In this document: positions 55,490 through 64,000 of the stretch, piece after piece | Layout of the letters: every line of letters starts with the position of its first letter | How positions within the stretch are numbered: position 1 is the first letter of the stretch | NCBI GenBank assembly: GCA_000018565.1 | Contig: CP000875.1 | Location: 2,991,199-3,055,198 of the forward strand | Direction of reading: 5' to 3' | Origin: Herpetosiphon aurantiacus DSM 785 | GTDB taxonomy: Bacteria; Chloroflexota; Chloroflexia; Chloroflexales; Herpetosiphonaceae | Length of the DNA: 64,000 bases | Made by a program: the position numbers and the translations under genes | Notes under the pieces: generated by a model | What the model was told of the DNA's origin: nothing | The model's database searches: none | The model's input: the letters and a program-made list of their open reading frames with translations, nothing else

Positions 55490-55590
55490 GCTTGCCACGC
55501 AGTGTAATGATTAAAAATTCGTTGCATGCATCATAGTATTTCATGGCAATTGATGCAACTCTTCAGTGGTGTTTTTGAGCTATAGCTTTG

Positions 55591-56373
55591 CTACAATGCC
55601 TCGCGCAAGCGCCACCAAGCCTCACCAGCTGTAGCCGCTTGGCGTAAGCTGGCAATTTTATCGGGCACAACCAACCACGCTTCAAAAGCTGCTCGGCTAC
55701 AGATTAATGCTGCTGCCGCTGGCACGCCGCGTTGTTCGAGCAATTGCCATAGCTGCTCCAAACCAGTTGCGCTCAATTGTGGTGCAGCTTCAGCCGCATA
55801 GGCATCGAAAGTTGTCACATAGGCGACTTGTCCATTGCGCAATTCAGCAATCAGGCCAATCGCCAATTGTTCACCATCAAATACGCACAGCGCCATACCT
55901 GCCTCTGAGCCAAGTTGGGTCACAAATTGCTCGATGCCACGATAAGTCCAATAGTTCCAATGGCCTGCTGGCGGCGGAACCGTGACATAGCCTTGGCCAT
56001 CACCCCAGAGCAACGAATAGACCAAATGATAGTACGCTGGCATACTCAAACTGCGTTGCTCAGGTTGTTGAGCTTGTTTGGCAACCTCGGCCAAATGCTG
56101 CTTACTAATCACATGCACCCGATCCCAACGCCCTTCGCTCGCTAATTCTTCGGCTAAAGCTTGGGGCGTGGTAGTCAAATTGCCAGTAATTTCACGTTGC
56201 ACATGATTGTTGCTATCAACCGCCCGTAAAATGTTCTGACCATCGTGGAGCACATATAAGCCATGTTCGCCAGGCCGCGCAGCTTGGATGTATTTGCCAA
56301 CCTCGATAAAGCGCCCAATATTGCGCCATGTGATTGGGTCAAGATCCAACACCTGCCAAAAACGATCAATCAT
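55591..56373 (-). CDS. Unknown protein downstream of the GH35 gene
   Basis: A 260-residue soluble protein with no recognised family. It has an N-terminal helix and a short strand (VGKYIQAARPGEHGLYVLHDG), a Gln- and Trp-rich centre (YYHLVYSLLWGDGQGYVTVPPPAGHWNYWTYRGIEQFV), and a C-terminal alpha/beta part (MALCVFDGEQLAIGLIAELR ... AAAALICSRAAFEAWL). GAGG lies six bases before the ATG, which overlaps the GH35 gene end by eight bases, so the two are co-translated. Last gene of the transporter-glycosidase operon; it may assist or regulate the glycosidase. Confidence 0.6.
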   Translation of the reverse strand: MIDRFWQVLDLDPITWRNIGRFIEVGKYIQAARPGEHGLYVLHDGQNILRAVDSNNHVQREITGNLTTTPQALAEELASEGRWDRVHVISKQHLAEVAKQAQQPEQRSLSMPAYYHLVYSLLWGDGQGYVTVPPPAGHWNYWTYRGIEQFVTQLGSEAGMALCVFDGEQLAIGLIAELRNGQVAYVTTFDAYAAEAAPQLSATGLEQLWQLLEQRGVPAAAALICSRAAFEAWLVVPDKIASLRQAATAGEAWWRLREAL

Positions 56374-58384
56374 GCTGCACCTCGACAATTGCAATCGTGT
56401 AGGCTGCTAGGCTAATCGGCTGCTGTTGTTGAAGATCAGCGCCAGCGAATGCTCCCCACAAGCTGGTTAAGCGCACAGGATGGGCAAAATCCAAGCTTGA
56501 GTTAATCGTTTCAGCGGTTGGGTTGGCTACAAACAGAATTTCGCGGCCTTGGTGACGATGGCTGGTAACCGCCAATTGAGGGTTTTGGGGCCGTACAGGC
56601 AAACCCGCTGCAACTTCGGCACAAAATGCGCCTAATTCGGCTTGGCTCAGTAAGCCCAAATGGCCACTGCCCAAGGCAACTTGGCGTTTGCCCGCCAATT
56701 GATCAGCCAAGATTGTGCAGGGCTGGAAGTATTCGTCAAGGGTTGGCAAGGTCGGGCCAAGCCAAACGGTTGCACCAGTTTCGGCAGCCTGCAACAACCG
56801 CTGTTGATCGGCGCGGCTCATCCAATCGACGCTCTGGGCAAACACCAATTTATAGTCAGCAATTCGTGAGCTGCGCAAATGGCTATCGCTCAAATCGTAG
56901 TCGATATGGTTGGCATCGAGCGTGCTCCGCAACGAGCCATACCAACTTTGCGGATGAAAATCGTCGCTTTCAACTTCGAGATCGGTGCTAAAGCCCAAAT
57001 CCAATTCGACCCGATTTAATGCTGGCGGCAGGCCGAGTAAATCAACATGGCCATAGTGCAAGGTTGAAGTGGCGGCCCAATAGCGCCCAAGATCATAGCT
57101 CATCAGCACCAAAACTTCAGGTTTGCGCTGGAAGTTCCACCATTGTTGCTGCTGCAAAAAGCCCATCAAGCGCTCAAACAATTGCGCATATTCCGGTCGA
57201 TAATCGCCATGACGAGTGATTGGGCAGGCCAACCAACGATCACGCTCGACCAACATATAGAAATTGAAGGCTTTAATTCCATACATCAAGGCCGCTAAAG
57301 TTACAAATTCTGCTTCTTCAGGCCGTGGCGTGAGCGCATGGTGAATCCACAAGCCGCTGCCAAATTCAGGGATAAACGGCAGGCGCGTGGTACCAGCCAT
57401 ATAGCGCACTAAGGTGATCGCGCCATCAAAGCCTTGTGGTTGGCGATAATAGTTGATCCCAACCCAATCGACATGGCCGTTGGCTTCCATGGCGTTAATA
57501 TCCAGCGGCGTGCGATACTGGAAGGCTACATCGTGGAATAATGGCACATCAACCACGCCACGCTCACGCAGCATATCGGCCATGGTCGCGACAATCCAAT
57601 TAACATGCACTTCTTTGTAGCGCACCCAATCGAGGTGAGCCACTAAATCGGGGCGGCTGGCGATATCGGCATCGCGCGGCGCAATCACTTCGCTGAAATT
57701 GGCATAGTTGGTCGCATAGGCTTGATTCAATTCTTCGATTGCGCCATATTGCTCAGCCAACATTGCTTGATACAAGGCCAACGACGAAGGGCTGTAATCG
57801 GTCGCATAAGCTTGCTCATGAAACATATAGCAGGTTTCATTATCGCTTTGCACCGCGACAATTGGCCCATGCGGCGCAAGTTGCGGCACAATCACTTGGC
57901 ACATGTGGTCGAACCAAACGCCCACGGCGGCCAAATATTCAGGGCTGGTATACGATGGCACGGGAAATTGATGTGGTGGATGCAAACCCGCTGCTAAGCT
58001 CATATGCATGGTATCCAGCACGGTGCGAGCTTGCATCGCTGGATCGTCCAAAATCCATTGGGGAAAGCCAAAGTCGGTCAATTCAGCATTGATCAATGGC
58101 CCAGGCCGCGCAATGAGCCAGATTCCCCGTTCATGGCACAAACGCATAAAGGCCGCGAGATCTTTGCGTGGATCGATTTGGCCCCAATCGTATTGACCGG
58201 GAGCGGTTTCATGCACGCCCCAAGGAATGTAGGTTTCGATCATCGAAAACCCAAGCGCCTTAGCTTGGTCGAGAATATAGTCCCAGCGGTCGCGCTCTAA
58301 ACGCCAATAGTGAATAGTGCCGGAATAAACCGGCACTTCCTGACCATTGACTGCAAGACCGTTGGCAGTCAGCGTCACGCTCAT
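56366..58384 (-). CDS. GH35-like beta-galactosidase
   Basis: A 672-residue glycoside hydrolase with a GH35-type TIM barrel (about 1-390) and C-terminal domains. The N-terminus has PVYSGTIHYWRLERDRWDYILDQAKALGFSMIETYIPWGVHE and GIWLIARPGPLINAEL. Proposed acid/base is Glu183 in VAVQSDNETCYMF and nucleophile Glu340 in PFIPEFGSG. There is no signal peptide, so it is cytoplasmic. It lies in one operon behind an ABC importer, which would supply short beta-galactosides. It overlaps the upstream ATPase gene by four bases (ATGA). Activity on other beta-glycosides is possible. Confidence 0.85.
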   Translation of the reverse strand: MSVTLTANGLAVNGQEVPVYSGTIHYWRLERDRWDYILDQAKALGFSMIETYIPWGVHETAPGQYDWGQIDPRKDLAAFMRLCHERGIWLIARPGPLINAELTDFGFPQWILDDPAMQARTVLDTMHMSLAAGLHPPHQFPVPSYTSPEYLAAVGVWFDHMCQVIVPQLAPHGPIVAVQSDNETCYMFHEQAYATDYSPSSLALYQAMLAEQYGAIEELNQAYATNYANFSEVIAPRDADIASRPDLVAHLDWVRYKEVHVNWIVATMADMLRERGVVDVPLFHDVAFQYRTPLDINAMEANGHVDWVGINYYRQPQGFDGAITLVRYMAGTTRLPFIPEFGSGLWIHHALTPRPEEAEFVTLAALMYGIKAFNFYMLVERDRWLACPITRHGDYRPEYAQLFERLMGFLQQQQWWNFQRKPEVLVLMSYDLGRYWAATSTLHYGHVDLLGLPPALNRVELDLGFSTDLEVESDDFHPQSWYGSLRSTLDANHIDYDLSDSHLRSSRIADYKLVFAQSVDWMSRADQQRLLQAAETGATVWLGPTLPTLDEYFQPCTILADQLAGKRQVALGSGHLGLLSQAELGAFCAEVAAGLPVRPQNPQLAVTSHRHQGREILFVANPTAETINSSLDFAHPVRLTSLWGAFAGADLQQQQPISLAAYTIAIVEVQHD

Positions 58385-59424
58385 GCCGCAGTTCCTCCAG
58401 TGCCCTCACCATACAAATGGCAACGAACCCAGTGATTTGGCGCAATCGTCTGCACATCGGGCATTACTTTACGACAAACATCCTTGACTTGAGGGCAACG
58501 CGCCGCAAATGGGCAACCAGGCGGCGGATCGATCAAGGAAGGCGGCTCACCACGGGCGACAACTTCACGCTGACCAAGCGCCACTTCGGGGTTTGGCACA
58601 GCCGAAAGCAACAATTTTGTATAGGGATGGGCGGGGTTGCCGATCAACTCGTCACTATCAGCACCTTCCATCATTTGGCCTGCATACAACACCATAATCC
58701 GGTCGGCAAAATAGCGGGCGCTGGCAATATCGTGGGTAATGTAGAGGTAGCCGATGCCAATCTCTTTTTTGAGCTTGGCCATCAAATTCAAAACGCCAAT
58801 CCGAATCGAAACATCGAGCATCGAAATTGGTTCGTCGGCCAGCACGATTTCCGGATCAACGGCCAAGGCGCGGGCGATCGCCACCCGTTGACGTTGCCCA
58901 CCAGATAACTCGTGTGGGTATTTATTGGCAATATCGGCTGGTGGATTCAGGCCGACCGTCGCCAGCAACTCATGCACTCGTGGCAACAAATCGCTGCGTC
59001 GCTCAACTTTATGATGAATTTGCAATGGTCGCATAATGTGATGCGCCACCGAGTGGGTTGGGTTCATCGAGCCAAATGGATCTTGAAAAATCATTTGTAC
59101 GCCGCTGCGATAGCTCAGCGAAGCACCACGTTTCTCAGTTTGCAGCACATTTTGGCCACGGAAGATAATCTCGCCACTGGTTGGCTCCATCAAGCGAGCG
59201 ATCAACCGAGCGGCGGTGCTTTTGCCGCTGCCTGATTCGCCCACGACCGCCAACACCTCACCACGGCGAATTGCAAATGACACATCGGTTAAGGCATGGA
59301 CCTGTTTGCTGCGAAACAGACCACCAACTGGAAAGCGTTTGGTCAAATTGCGCACTTCCAAGACCACCGGGTCGGGAGATTCAGCTAATTTCCACTGCTC
59401 AGCAGTTAACACAGTTTTGGTCAT
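58381..59424 (-). CDS. ABC transporter ATPase, OppF-like
   Basis: A 347-residue ATPase of the oligopeptide/nickel-type importer family. Walker A is GESGSGKSTAARL, the signature is LSGGQRQRVAIARAL, Walker B is IVLADEPISMLDVSIR, and the C-terminal oligopeptide/dipeptide region holds CPFAARCPQVKDVCRKVMPD, whose Cys residues may carry an iron-sulfur cluster as in some OppF/DppF proteins. GAGG precedes the ATG at 59424. It pairs with the OppD-like ATPase encoded upstream. Substrate by context is a galactoside or oligosaccharide, not necessarily a peptide. Confidence 0.93.
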   Translation of the reverse strand: MTKTVLTAEQWKLAESPDPVVLEVRNLTKRFPVGGLFRSKQVHALTDVSFAIRRGEVLAVVGESGSGKSTAARLIARLMEPTSGEIIFRGQNVLQTEKRGASLSYRSGVQMIFQDPFGSMNPTHSVAHHIMRPLQIHHKVERRSDLLPRVHELLATVGLNPPADIANKYPHELSGGQRQRVAIARALAVDPEIVLADEPISMLDVSIRIGVLNLMAKLKKEIGIGYLYITHDIASARYFADRIMVLYAGQMMEGADSDELIGNPAHPYTKLLLSAVPNPEVALGQREVVARGEPPSLIDPPPGCPFAARCPQVKDVCRKVMPDVQTIAPNHWVRCHLYGEGTGGTAA

Positions 59425-59432
59425 GATGCACC

Positions 59433-60446
59433 TCAGTACAAGTGACAAGCCACAAAATGGCCTGGTTCAACTTCGCGTAGGGTTGGTTGTTGCAGTGAAC
59501 ACTGAGCAATCGCCTTGGGGCAGCGTGGGTGAAAGCGACAACCGCTTGGTGGTTCGAGCATATTTGGCGGCGAACCAGGAATCCCAGTCAGGGTTTCCTT
59601 GGGGCCAACCAAGGCAGGGAACGAAGCCATCAAGCCTTGGGTGTAGGGATGCATAGGCTTGTTGAATAGCTCGTGAGCAGCAGTCATTTCGACAATCTCG
59701 CCAGCATACATCACACCGATGCGGTCGGAAAACTCGACCATCAGCGATAAGTCGTGGGTAATAAACAAAATCGAGAAATCAAGCTCTTTTTTGAGATACT
59801 CGATTTGCTGCATAATATCTTTTTGCACCACCACATCAAGCGCGGTGGTTGGCTCGTCCATAATCATCAACTGTGGTTTGAGTGCGAGGGCAACCGCAAT
59901 CACCACCCGTTGGCGCATACCACCAGAAAGTTGATGCGGATAATCATCAACCCGCTTCCCATCGATCCCCACAATATCAAGCAATTCGGCGGCACGATCT
60001 TTGGCCTGTTGCTTGGTCGTTTTAGGCTGATGGCGTTGGATCACATCGATAATCTGTTCGCCAACGGTCAAAACTGGATTGAGCGCATTCATGGCGCTTT
60101 GAAACACCATCGAAATATCGCGCCAACGGAACGCTTCGAGGCCTTCCATATCCATTTCAAGCACATCATCGCCATCGAATAGCACATTGCCACCAGTAAT
60201 CACTGCGGGCGAATGCAAAATCCGCATAATTGCGTGGGCAATTGTCGATTTACCGCTGCCCGACTCGCCAGCAAGGCCAAAAACCTCGCCTTGGCCGATG
60301 CTAAACGAAACGTTGGAAACAGCTTGGACTGGGCCGCGCAACGTCTGGTATTCGACCGATAGGTTCTGAACATCGAGCAACGGCTCAGCCGCACTACTTG
60401 CGGATGACTGGGGTGACAAGGACGTTGGCACGGGAGCGCTTGCCAT
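59433..60446 (-). CDS. ABC transporter ATPase, OppD-like
   Basis: A 337-residue ATPase: Walker A GESGSGKSTIAHAI, signature LSGGMRQRVVIAVALALKPQ, Walker B LMIMDEPTTALDV, and a C-terminal MLEPPSGCRFHPRCPKAIAQC segment matching the OppF partner. AAGGAG lies upstream of ATG 60446. It has an N-terminal extension (ASAPVPTSLSPQSSASSAAEP) of about 20 residues and overlaps the upstream permease gene by 53 bases. It energises import together with the next ATPase. Confidence 0.93.
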   Translation of the reverse strand: MASAPVPTSLSPQSSASSAAEPLLDVQNLSVEYQTLRGPVQAVSNVSFSIGQGEVFGLAGESGSGKSTIAHAIMRILHSPAVITGGNVLFDGDDVLEMDMEGLEAFRWRDISMVFQSAMNALNPVLTVGEQIIDVIQRHQPKTTKQQAKDRAAELLDIVGIDGKRVDDYPHQLSGGMRQRVVIAVALALKPQLMIMDEPTTALDVVVQKDIMQQIEYLKKELDFSILFITHDLSLMVEFSDRIGVMYAGEIVEMTAAHELFNKPMHPYTQGLMASFPALVGPKETLTGIPGSPPNMLEPPSGCRFHPRCPKAIAQCSLQQPTLREVEPGHFVACHLY

Positions 60447-61398
60447 GAGTGGTCTCCTTTTCGGCACGTAAGCGAGGGTTGGTAATTTCGTCAAGGGCAT
60501 AGTTCAGCATGGTTAAGGCAAAGGCACACAAGGCAATACAAATGCCGACTGGGACGAATGTCCACCAAGCTCCGGTCAAGATGCCAGCATTATTTTGCGC
60601 CCAGTAGAGCATCGTGCCCCAGCTGGTTGTGCCAACATCGGTCAAGCCAAGGAAGGCCAAACCAACATCAGCGCCAATTGCATACACCGTCGAACCAACC
60701 ATGCTCCCAACAAACACCGAGGACATATTTGGCAAGACTTCGCTAAACAAAATCCGTGGAGTTCGTTCGCCGCTCACCACCGAGGCCGCGATAAAATCTT
60801 TGGCCCTAAGCGAAAGCACCTGCGAACGCATAACGCGGGCTGGCCAAGCCCACCCGGTAATGGTCAGCACCATTACAACGGTCACCGGCCCTGGCTTGAG
60901 AAAGGCCGCAAGAATAACCAACAACGGCATACCAGGAATAATCAGCATCACATTGGTCAACAATGAGAGCACATCATCAACCCAACCACCCAGATAGCCA
61001 GCGGTCAAGCCGATAATTGTGCCCAAAATCGTTGAGGCAATGCCGACACTCAGGCCAACCGTGAGCGATAAACGTGAGCCCCAAACCAGCTGACGAAACA
61101 CATCTTGGCCTTGACCAGTTGTGCCAAGTAAGAAGGTTTTGCCACCTGGAGCAGGCTTATCAGCGATCCAAGCTGGGGCCAAGTGGGCACGGCTTTCCAT
61201 CTTTTTGGGGTTGCCTGGGGCAATCCATGGGGCCAGCAGGGCCACCATCACAAAGAAGAACATAATGCTTACGCCGAGCATCGCCTTGCGATTACGCAAG
61301 AATGCCCGTAGCAACGGCCAGTGTGCCAACCATGGACGGCTTGTTTTGGAAGTTTCGGCAGCCTTTGAAGCCAAGGTTTTCTCCGGTGATGCTTGCAT
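60394..61398 (-). CDS. ABC transporter permease, DppC/OppC-like
   Basis: A 334-residue inner-membrane permease with an N-terminal cytoplasmic segment, TM1 (AMLGVSIMFFFVMVALLAPWIA), an extracytoplasmic loop and five more helices. The cytoplasmic EAA-type loop is in VMRSQVLSLRAKDFIAASVVSGERTPRILFSEVLPN. AGGAG lies seven bases before ATG 61398. It forms the channel with the DppB-like permease encoded upstream by 11 bases. The C-terminus overlaps the OppD gene by 53 bases. Confidence 0.93.
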   Translation of the reverse strand: MQASPEKTLASKAAETSKTSRPWLAHWPLLRAFLRNRKAMLGVSIMFFFVMVALLAPWIAPGNPKKMESRAHLAPAWIADKPAPGGKTFLLGTTGQGQDVFRQLVWGSRLSLTVGLSVGIASTILGTIIGLTAGYLGGWVDDVLSLLTNVMLIIPGMPLLVILAAFLKPGPVTVVMVLTITGWAWPARVMRSQVLSLRAKDFIAASVVSGERTPRILFSEVLPNMSSVFVGSMVGSTVYAIGADVGLAFLGLTDVGTTSWGTMLYWAQNNAGILTGAWWTFVPVGICIALCAFALTMLNYALDEITNPRLRAEKETTHGKRSRANVLVTPVIRK

Positions 61399-61408
61399 GG
61401 CACAACTC

Positions 61409-62386
61409 CTAGCGTCGAGTGCGTGGATCAAGCCACACATACAATATGTCAACCAACAGATTGGCCCCAAGCACCGCAAACGTAATCATCAAAAACAAGC
61501 CCTGCATCAATGGGTAATCCAAGTTGCGAACTGCTTGCAACAGCAAATAGCCCAAGCCTGGATAGGCAAAGATAATTTCGGTGAGCAAGGAGCCGCTGAG
61601 CACAAAGCCGAGTGCCATCCCAAACGAGGTAACATTTGGCAATAAGGCATTGCGGGCAGCATAGCTAAACATAATTCGTTGTTGCGATAAACCCTTAGCC
61701 TGCGCCATGGTGATGTAATCCTCGGAGAGAATCCCAACCATGGTATTGCGCATGCCGAGCATCCAACCGCCAATCGAGGCCAGCACAATACAGCTTGCTG
61801 GCAAAATCATGTGCGAGATAACACTCTTTATAAAGGTGAGGCTGCCCCAATCAACCGATAGCGCATCGCTATAGGCGTGTCGTAACGGGAACCAGCCTGC
61901 TTGAAATGCAAGGAAATACAGCGCAATCATGGCTAAGAAGAAGTAGGGAAATGCGCCGATGAAGGTTAGTAAAGGTGGAGCGACCGAATCGAGGATGCCA
62001 TTGCGCCGCCAAGCGCCGATAATCCCCAAGACATTGCCCAAGAAAAAGCTAATCACGGTGGCTAAACCAGCCAACAAGATAGTCCACATAAATCCAGTTG
62101 AAATCACATCGGTAACTTGGGCCGGAAAGAAATTGATCGAGATGCCAAACTCTCCGCGACTCAAACTTCTCAAGTAGTTGAAATATTGTTCAAGCAAAGG
62201 GGCATCGCTTAGGCCATAAGCTTTGCGCAGCGAATCGATTTCTTCAGGGCGTAGGCGGCCTTGAAAACGGGCGAAGATAGCCGAGGCTGGGTCACCAGGC
62301 ATAAGCCGGGGTAGGTAGAAATTGACGGTAAGCGAGACCCAAGCCGCGACCGCGTAAAAGCCCAGCCGTCGCAACAAGAAACGCAT
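61409..62386 (-). CDS. ABC transporter permease, DppB/OppB-like
   Basis: A 325-residue permease: TM1 FYAVAAWVSLTVNFYLPRL followed by the family signature MPGDPASAIFARF, then five further helices, with the coupling EAA loop in MVGILSEDYITMAQAKGLSQQRIMFSYAARNALLP. AAAGGAAG precedes the ATG. It is preceded by the binding protein gene and a strong hairpin, which may set the ratio of binding protein to permease. Confidence 0.94.
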   Translation of the reverse strand: MRFLLRRLGFYAVAAWVSLTVNFYLPRLMPGDPASAIFARFQGRLRPEEIDSLRKAYGLSDAPLLEQYFNYLRSLSRGEFGISINFFPAQVTDVISTGFMWTILLAGLATVISFFLGNVLGIIGAWRRNGILDSVAPPLLTFIGAFPYFFLAMIALYFLAFQAGWFPLRHAYSDALSVDWGSLTFIKSVISHMILPASCIVLASIGGWMLGMRNTMVGILSEDYITMAQAKGLSQQRIMFSYAARNALLPNVTSFGMALGFVLSGSLLTEIIFAYPGLGYLLLQAVRNLDYPLMQGLFLMITFAVLGANLLVDILYVWLDPRTRR

Positions 62387-62424
62387 GGTTCTTCCTTTCA
62401 GGGTTTCGCGCCTGGGTCGGGTTG

Positions 62425-62450
62425 GTGCTGGAGCCTAGTGGCTCCAGCAC
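62425..62450 (-). promoter_or_regulatory. Strong hairpin between binding-protein and permease genes
   Basis: GTGCTGGAGCC (62425-62435), TAGT loop, GGCTCCAGCAC (62440-62450): an 11-bp perfect stem with no T run on the minus strand. In ABC importer operons such hairpins usually protect the upstream binding-protein mRNA and reduce permease expression. Confidence 0.65.
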
Positions 62451-62470
62451 ACGACCAAACCAGACACAGC

Positions 62471-64000
62471 TTATTTTGGTTTGATGTTGGTCAAGAGGAT
62501 CAAGCGGTCGGGTTGGGCGAACGATGAAAGCAAGACATAGGGGTTTTCTTCGTTCGGGAAGTTGGTAAAGCGTTTGGTGTTGTATTCACCCCAATAGATG
62601 TTTGGCATAATTGGGATAGCTGGGGCTTCTTGAACAAAGATCATCTGAATTTCGTTCATGATTTTCTTTTGTTCGGCTGGGTCTGAGGTTTTGACAAATT
62701 GTGAGTACAATTCATCGACCTTTGGATTACCATAGCGGTGCCAGTTGTCGCCGTTGGCTTCGCCAATTGGGGTATCGGCGGTTTCACCTGACATCAAGCC
62801 ACGATAGAATTGGAGTGGGGTTGGGGCATTGTTGCTCCAGCCAATCGACATATCAAACTCGCCCTTTTGAACTTTATCGAACCAAGCGCTAAAGTCGTAG
62901 GTACGGGTAGTGGCGTTGATGCCGATTTCTTTCAAGCTTTCAGCAATGATTTGGTCGGTGGTCACCCAGTCGGTCCAGCCAGAAACCACGTTGATATCGT
63001 AGGTCATTGGCGTGCCATCGGGCAATACGCGAATCCCATCAGCGCCACGGGTCAGGCCAGCAGCATCCAACATTGCATTGGCTTTTTCAACATCAAAGTT
63101 GACCCAATCGCCAGCAGCAACGGCTTCAGGGTTTTTCCAATCAGCAAACGATTCAGGCAAACCAGTTGCATCTGAAGGGCCGTTGTAGCTGTAGGTAGCA
63201 ATTTCAGTAATTTGTTGGCGATCGAAGCCCATGCTGATCGCTTTGCGCACGTTAGGATCGTTGAATGGAGCCTTGGTGGTGTTCAAGAGCAACATCACTG
63301 GCGCATTGACTGGTGGGAACCAGTAGTGGTTGTTTTCAGGATCTTTGGCGACATAGGTGTTTTCAACATCAGGAATGAAGTTGCTAGCCAAGTCGTTTTC
63401 GCCATTGATCGTTGCCAAGTTGGCGGCATCGTTGCTGGGGTAGGCTGGTTGGCGAATACCATCGATATATGGTTTGCCAGCTTGCCAGTAGTTTGGATTC
63501 TTGCCAAGTTCCCAGATTTGGTCTTGGAAGCGGATGATTTCGGTGAATGGACCGGTTGCAACTGGAGTTTCGTTGGTGAAGGTCACTGGATCAGCGATCT
63601 TGCTCCAGATATGTTCTGGCACAATCATTTGATGGCCAATATCATACAGCGCGATGGTTGAAACTTCGCTGAACTTCACGACAACTTTATTGCCATCGGC
63701 AGCGACGCTATCAACAAAACGCATTGCAGCGCGGCCATTGCCTTGCAGCTTTTCGTTTTCTTTCATCAAATTGAGCGTGTAGGCAACGTCTTTTGAGCTA
63801 AATGCTTCGCCGTCTGACCACTTCACGCCATCGCGGATAGTGAAGGTCAACTCGGTGTTATCGCTATTCCAAGCCCATTCGGTGGCGAGCCATGGCTCGA
63901 TTTTACCGGTGGCAATGTTGTAAATAAACATTGGCTCGTAAATCCCGGCGGCAGTTGGCCAGCGGTTATCACTAGCAAATGGGTTGAAATTGCGCACCCA
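62471..64000 (-). CDS. ABC transporter substrate-binding protein, family 5 (partial, 5' end outside window)
   Basis: 510 residues of a periplasm-facing, family 5 (oligopeptide/dipeptide/nickel-type) binding protein; the start lies beyond the right edge. LTFTIRDGVKWSDGEAFSSKDVAYTL is the family signature, and KWSDG and the later RKAISMGFDRQQITEIA and IMNEIQMIFVQEAPAIPIMPN segments are typical. The two-lobed fold is complete to the C-terminus. Relatives in the same transporter class also take up oligosaccharides; the GH35 gene in the operon favours a galactoside. Confidence 0.93.
   Translation of the reverse strand, partial: WVRNFNPFASDNRWPTAAGIYEPMFIYNIATGKIEPWLATEWAWNSDNTELTFTIRDGVKWSDGEAFSSKDVAYTLNLMKENEKLQGNGRAAMRFVDSVAADGNKVVVKFSEVSTIALYDIGHQMIVPEHIWSKIADPVTFTNETPVATGPFTEIIRFQDQIWELGKNPNYWQAGKPYIDGIRQPAYPSNDAANLATINGENDLASNFIPDVENTYVAKDPENNHYWFPPVNAPVMLLLNTTKAPFNDPNVRKAISMGFDRQQITEIATYSYNGPSDATGLPESFADWKNPEAVAAGDWVNFDVEKANAMLDAAGLTRGADGIRVLPDGTPMTYDINVVSGWTDWVTTDQIIAESLKEIGINATTRTYDFSAWFDKVQKGEFDMSIGWSNNAPTPLQFYRGLMSGETADTPIGEANGDNWHRYGNPKVDELYSQFVKTSDPAEQKKIMNEIQMIFVQEAPAIPIMPNIYWGEYNTKRFTNFPNEENPYVLLSSFAQPDRLILLTNIKPK

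Overview
The window most likely comes from a filamentous gliding bacterium of the Chloroflexota, probably Herpetosiphon or a close relative. This is inferred from gene content and general character, not from a database search: base composition near 50% GC, an NtrC-like regulator with a degenerate ATPase (consistent with a lineage thought to lack sigma-54), a TPR-CHAT protein, a CBM2 exoenzyme, an adenosine kinase of the mycobacterial type and many short dispersed intergenic repeats. No rRNA or tRNA gene was seen.

Layout. 1-6200: end of a response regulator, fabZ, a long-chain polyprenyl diphosphate synthase, a CoA-disulfide-reductase-like flavoprotein with a rhodanese tail, a frameshifted small lipoprotein, a GNAT acetyltransferase and an amine-oxidase-like flavoprotein. 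6218-12253: a SAM-cycle cluster with promoter, SAM-I riboswitch and terminator, then mtnA, a MetE/UROD-like protein, adenosine kinase, ahcY and, behind its own leader, metK. These genes recycle the by-products of SAM use (methylthioadenosine, S-adenosylhomocysteine, adenosine) and remake SAM. 12300-25900: accessory enzymes (GNAT, macrodomain, VOC, ADP-ribosylglycohydrolase), two two-component systems, asnS, a three-repeat AP2-like protein, a short-chain dehydrogenase and a DUF305 lipoprotein. 26000-43430: FabF, a lipoprotein with three internal repeats, a CBM2/Cip1-like exoprotein, an ECF sigma / zinc-finger / TPR-CHAT cluster, an O-antigen-ligase-like protein, a MazG-like protein and a SUMF1-domain membrane protein.

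43663-52268 is the most unusual region. A tightly packed plus-strand operon encodes a 2-TM miniprotein, RNase HI, an SPFH/coiled-coil protein, an unknown protein, a reverse transcriptase with an insertion of about 120 residues, Cas1 and Cas2. A convergent WYL-domain gene and a 10-repeat CRISPR array follow. No interference gene (cas3, cas6, cas9, cas10, csm or cmr) is in the window, so this looks like a stand-alone adaptation module that may take spacers from RNA.

52372-64000: a DUF2254 membrane protein, a TPR-GGDEF diguanylate cyclase, and a minus-strand operon with an oligosaccharide/peptide-type ABC importer (binding protein, two permeases, two ATPases), a GH35-like beta-galactosidase and an unknown protein. 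The gene order suggests import of a galactoside followed by its hydrolysis in the cytoplasm.

Dispersed repeats lie between many genes: a MITE-like element with terminal inverted repeats at 27848-28024 and truncated relatives at 32698 and 49079 (the last between cas1 and cas2), and a second family rich in GGGGTCAGG and CACGAAGGACAC at 17748, 18818, 25849 and 29882.
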